A stretch of DNA of 64,000 nucleotides from Flavobacterium azooxidireducens (GTDB taxonomy: Bacteria > Bacteroidota > Bacteroidia > Flavobacteriales > Flavobacteriaceae). Shown here piece by piece: positions 62,007 to 64,000 of the stretch. The notes beneath the pieces are model-generated. The model was not told the origin of the DNA, ran no database searches, and was given only the letters and a program-made list of their open reading frames with translations. The translations under genes were made by a program, and so were the position numbers. The DNA is taken from positions 2,730,001-2,794,000 of the forward strand of contig NZ_CP096205.1 in the NCBI RefSeq assembly GCF_023195775.1, in the 5' to 3' direction. Position 1 is the stretch's first letter, and each line of letters begins with the position of its first letter.

Positions 62007-63392
62007 ATGAAGTTAGTAATCTATATCAATTTTTATTTAATTTTTTTAGTAACCACTTTGGCTTGTTCAGATAGTGGGACTAATTCAAATTCAAACGGGA
62101 CTCCTTTACCTACTCAACCTGTTGTTGTTTTAACAGATCAAGAGTTAATGACACAAGTTCAAAAAGACGCTTTTAAGTACTTCTGGGATTTGGCTCACCC
62201 AAATTCAAAATTAGCACGTGAACGATATCATATTGATAACCCGGCTTTTGAACAACATATCGTTACCACCGGAGGTTCTGCCTTCGGATTAATGACAATC
62301 ATTGTGGGTATCGAACGAGGTTTTGTTTCCAGAACAGAAGCAGTTACTCGTTTGCAAACAGCTCTAAACTTTCTCGAAAATGCCGATCGCTTTCATGGTG
62401 CTTGGCCACATTGGATGAACGGAAACACAGGAGATGTTATTCCGTTTGGAGCAAATGATAATGGTGGCGATTTAGTAGAAACAGCCTTCTTATGTCAAAG
62501 TTTAATAACGCTAAGAGAATATTTTAAAAACGGAAATTCCGCAGAACAAGCCTTAGCTCAAAAAGCAGATGATTTGTGGAAAGGCGTAGAATGGGATTGG
62601 TACACCAAAGGCGAAAATGCACTTTATTGGCACTGGTCACCAAGTAATGGTTGGCAAATGAATCATAAAATACAAGGTTACAATGAATGTTTGATTACGT
62701 ATGTCATGGCTGCAGCTTCTCCAACACATCCAATACAATCTGAAGCCTATCACGAAACTTGGGCTCGCAACGGAAATATTGTTCATGCCGGAAGCCAATA
62801 CGGAATTCCGGTTATCTTGAATCACGACGGAGCTTCCGGAACAGTTGGCCCAATGTTTTGGGCTCATTACTCTCATTTAGGGTTAGACCCAAGAGGCTTA
62901 ACTGATCAATACGCAAACTATTGGGATTTGAATAAAAATCATACCCAAATAATTTATCAACACAGTATCGCAAATCCAAATAATTTTAATGGTTATTCCG
63001 ATAAATGTTGGGGATTAACAGCCAGTTATACGAGAAATGCTGACGGCACAACGGGTTATACCGCTCATCAACCTAATAATGATAAAGGAGTAATAACACC
63101 AACTGCTGCGTTGTCTTCATTTCCCTATACACCAGTAGAATCTATGAAATTTTTACGTTATTTGTATGAAGAAAAAAGAAATGTTTATGTAGGTTTAGCC
63201 GGACCATACGATGCTTTTTCCCCACATTATAACTGGGTAACACAACGTTATCTTGCTATCGATCAAGGAACAATTGCACCAATGATAGAAAACCACCGTA
63301 CCGGATTATTGTGGAATTTATTTATGCAAGCACCGGAGGTTCGAACCGGATTGCAAAATTTAGGTTTCACTTCTTCCCAACACGGATTTTAA
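62007..63392 (+). CDS. Glucoamylase-family (GH144-like) lipoprotein
   Basis: Starting at ATG 62007 (MKLVIYINFY) it is 461 aa with a lipobox (TTLAC, Cys20). The alpha/alpha-barrel of the glucoamylase family (PF10091 type) is indicated by GGSAFGLMTIIVGIERGFVS, HGAWPHWMNGNTGDVIPFG and AFLCQSLITLREYF. Members include GH144 endo-beta-1,2-glucanases. The PUL context supports glycan cleavage; beta-1,2-glucan as the substrate is an inference from family. It starts downstream of an earlier in-frame start that lacks a signal peptide. Confidence 0.8.
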   Translation: MKLVIYINFYLIFLVTTLACSDSGTNSNSNGTPLPTQPVVVLTDQELMTQVQKDAFKYFWDLAHPNSKLARERYHIDNPAFEQHIVTTGGSAFGLMTIIVGIERGFVSRTEAVTRLQTALNFLENADRFHGAWPHWMNGNTGDVIPFGANDNGGDLVETAFLCQSLITLREYFKNGNSAEQALAQKADDLWKGVEWDWYTKGENALYWHWSPSNGWQMNHKIQGYNECLITYVMAAASPTHPIQSEAYHETWARNGNIVHAGSQYGIPVILNHDGASGTVGPMFWAHYSHLGLDPRGLTDQYANYWDLNKNHTQIIYQHSIANPNNFNGYSDKCWGLTASYTRNADGTTGYTAHQPNNDKGVITPTAALSSFPYTPVESMKFLRYLYEEKRNVYVGLAGPYDAFSPHYNWVTQRYLAIDQGTIAPMIENHRTGLLWNLFMQAPEVRTGLQNLGFTSSQHGF

Positions 63393-63411
63393 ATTAAATA
63401 TAATGCTTAAA

Positions 63412-64000
63412 ATGAAATACATAACAATTAGTTTAGTCGTATTGTTTTTTACACAAGGTTTTTCGCAAACTGGTAGTGGCTCATTTTCCACAGCCATTAC
63501 AAAACAATATAATTACAACTATTTGTTACACAAACCCAAATCAACAACTACTAAAAAACCACTTTTAATTTTCCTGCATGGTTCAGGTGAAAAAGGAAAC
63601 GATTTAGAAAAAGTAAAATCACACGGCCCTTTTGATTATTTAAAAAGTAATGAATTAGATGCCTATGTGTTAGCTCCTCAATGTCCGCAAGAGGCTTATT
63701 GGGAATCAGAATCGTTACACCAACTCATTCAAAAAGTTATAAAAGAAAATAATAATATCGACACCAATCGAATTTATCTCACAGGATTAAGCATGGGAGC
63801 TTGGGGAGCTTGGAATTTAGCCTTTGCCCATCCCGAAACTTTTGCTGCTTTAGTCCCAATTTGTGGTTTTGTTGATCGTGTGCCAATGATAGAAAATTGC
63901 AAAATTGCCAACATTCCAACCCGAATTTTTCATGGGTTAGTGGATGATGTAGTGGATGTAAATTACTCTATCACCATTTACAAAAAATTAAAAGGCTGTT
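63412..64000 (+). CDS. Esterase/phospholipase-type alpha/beta hydrolase, cut by window end
   Basis: The frame starts at ATG 63412 (MKYITISLVVLFFTQGFSQT; an ATG 9 nt earlier is possible) and runs off the window. It has a signal peptide, the oxyanion motif LLIFLHGSGEKGND, the nucleophile elbow GLSMGAWGAW with its Ser, and FHGLVDDVVDV with a likely catalytic Asp. It fits the dienelactone hydrolase/PHB-depolymerase-like exported esterases of PULs. The remaining His would lie beyond the end. It may remove acyl groups from the glycan. Confidence 0.8.
   Translation, partial: MKYITISLVVLFFTQGFSQTGSGSFSTAITKQYNYNYLLHKPKSTTTKKPLLIFLHGSGEKGNDLEKVKSHGPFDYLKSNELDAYVLAPQCPQEAYWESESLHQLIQKVIKENNNIDTNRIYLTGLSMGAWGAWNLAFAHPETFAALVPICGFVDRVPMIENCKIANIPTRIFHGLVDDVVDVNYSITIYKKLKGC

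Overview
The window looks like chromosomal DNA of a Flavobacteriaceae member, probably Flavobacterium or a close relative. The evidence is the low G+C content, two SusC/SusD pairs, a DUF6520 peptide, promoters of the Bacteroidetes type (-7 element TAnnTTTG), starts without Shine-Dalgarno sequences, and a tmRNA whose tag ends GENNYALAA. No tRNA, rRNA, CRISPR array or intact insertion sequence was seen.

Layout. 0-7.5 kb: a secreted Cys-containing peptide, then on the minus strand a SusC-SusD-S9 peptidase operon, probably for peptide uptake. 7.5-8.6 kb: about 1 kb of degenerate dispersed repeats and an unexplained structured block. 8.7-9.5 kb: a small HTH gene and a one-helix micro-ORF. 9.77-25.5 kb: one tightly packed twelve-gene operon that looks like a DNA phosphorothioation (Ssp/Dnd-type) modification-restriction system. 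It has a DUF4007 protein, a large P-loop ATPase, a PAPS-reductase/DndC-like PP-loop enzyme, a cysteine desulfurase, a PLD-helicase, a small protein, an SMC/DndD-like ATPase, a 173-aa protein and an excisionase-like HTH. Between the sulfur-transfer ATPase and the desulfurase sit three unusual genes: a protein with two GHKL ATPase domains, a receiver-like protein and a 245-aa protein of unknown family. This is the best candidate for an undescribed system.

25.6-33.4 kb continues as accessory DNA: an HD-domain phosphohydrolase with a small partner, a decayed gene, two striking inverted repeats, a frameshifted Schlafen/AlbA-type ATP-binding regulator, an AbiEii/DUF6922 toxin-antitoxin pair and a HipB-HipS-HipT tripartite toxin system. 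33.4-36.1 kb: a Fur-family (Zur-like) repressor divergent from a COG0523 zinc GTPase and a Tat-signal flavoprotein, with two palindromic boxes between them. 36.4-46.4 kb: a peroxiredoxin, then a low-oxygen/sulfur block (diheme DUF3365 cytochrome, HMA protein, methyltransferases, thioredoxin-like protein, CydAB, OB-fold protein, sulfide:quinone oxidoreductase-like enzyme) and a wrecked RND pump. Four promoters here carry a CRP/FNR-type palindrome centred exactly 29.5 bp upstream of the start of the -7 element. A different palindrome with the same geometry lies upstream of the defence operon.

47.0-48.9 kb: a tyrosine recombinase next to the 3' end of ssrA (tmRNA), a classic integration site. 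49.1-53.5 kb: a small membrane protein, a methyltransferase, a membrane sulfatase-like protein and a saccharopine/alanine dehydrogenase-like enzyme. 53.6-64 kb: a polysaccharide utilisation locus with a propeller/LuxR-type regulator, SusC, SusD, a LamG-like lipoprotein, a glucoamylase-family (GH144-like) lipoprotein and a cut-off esterase. It is probably for a beta-glucan such as beta-1,2-glucan, by inference.
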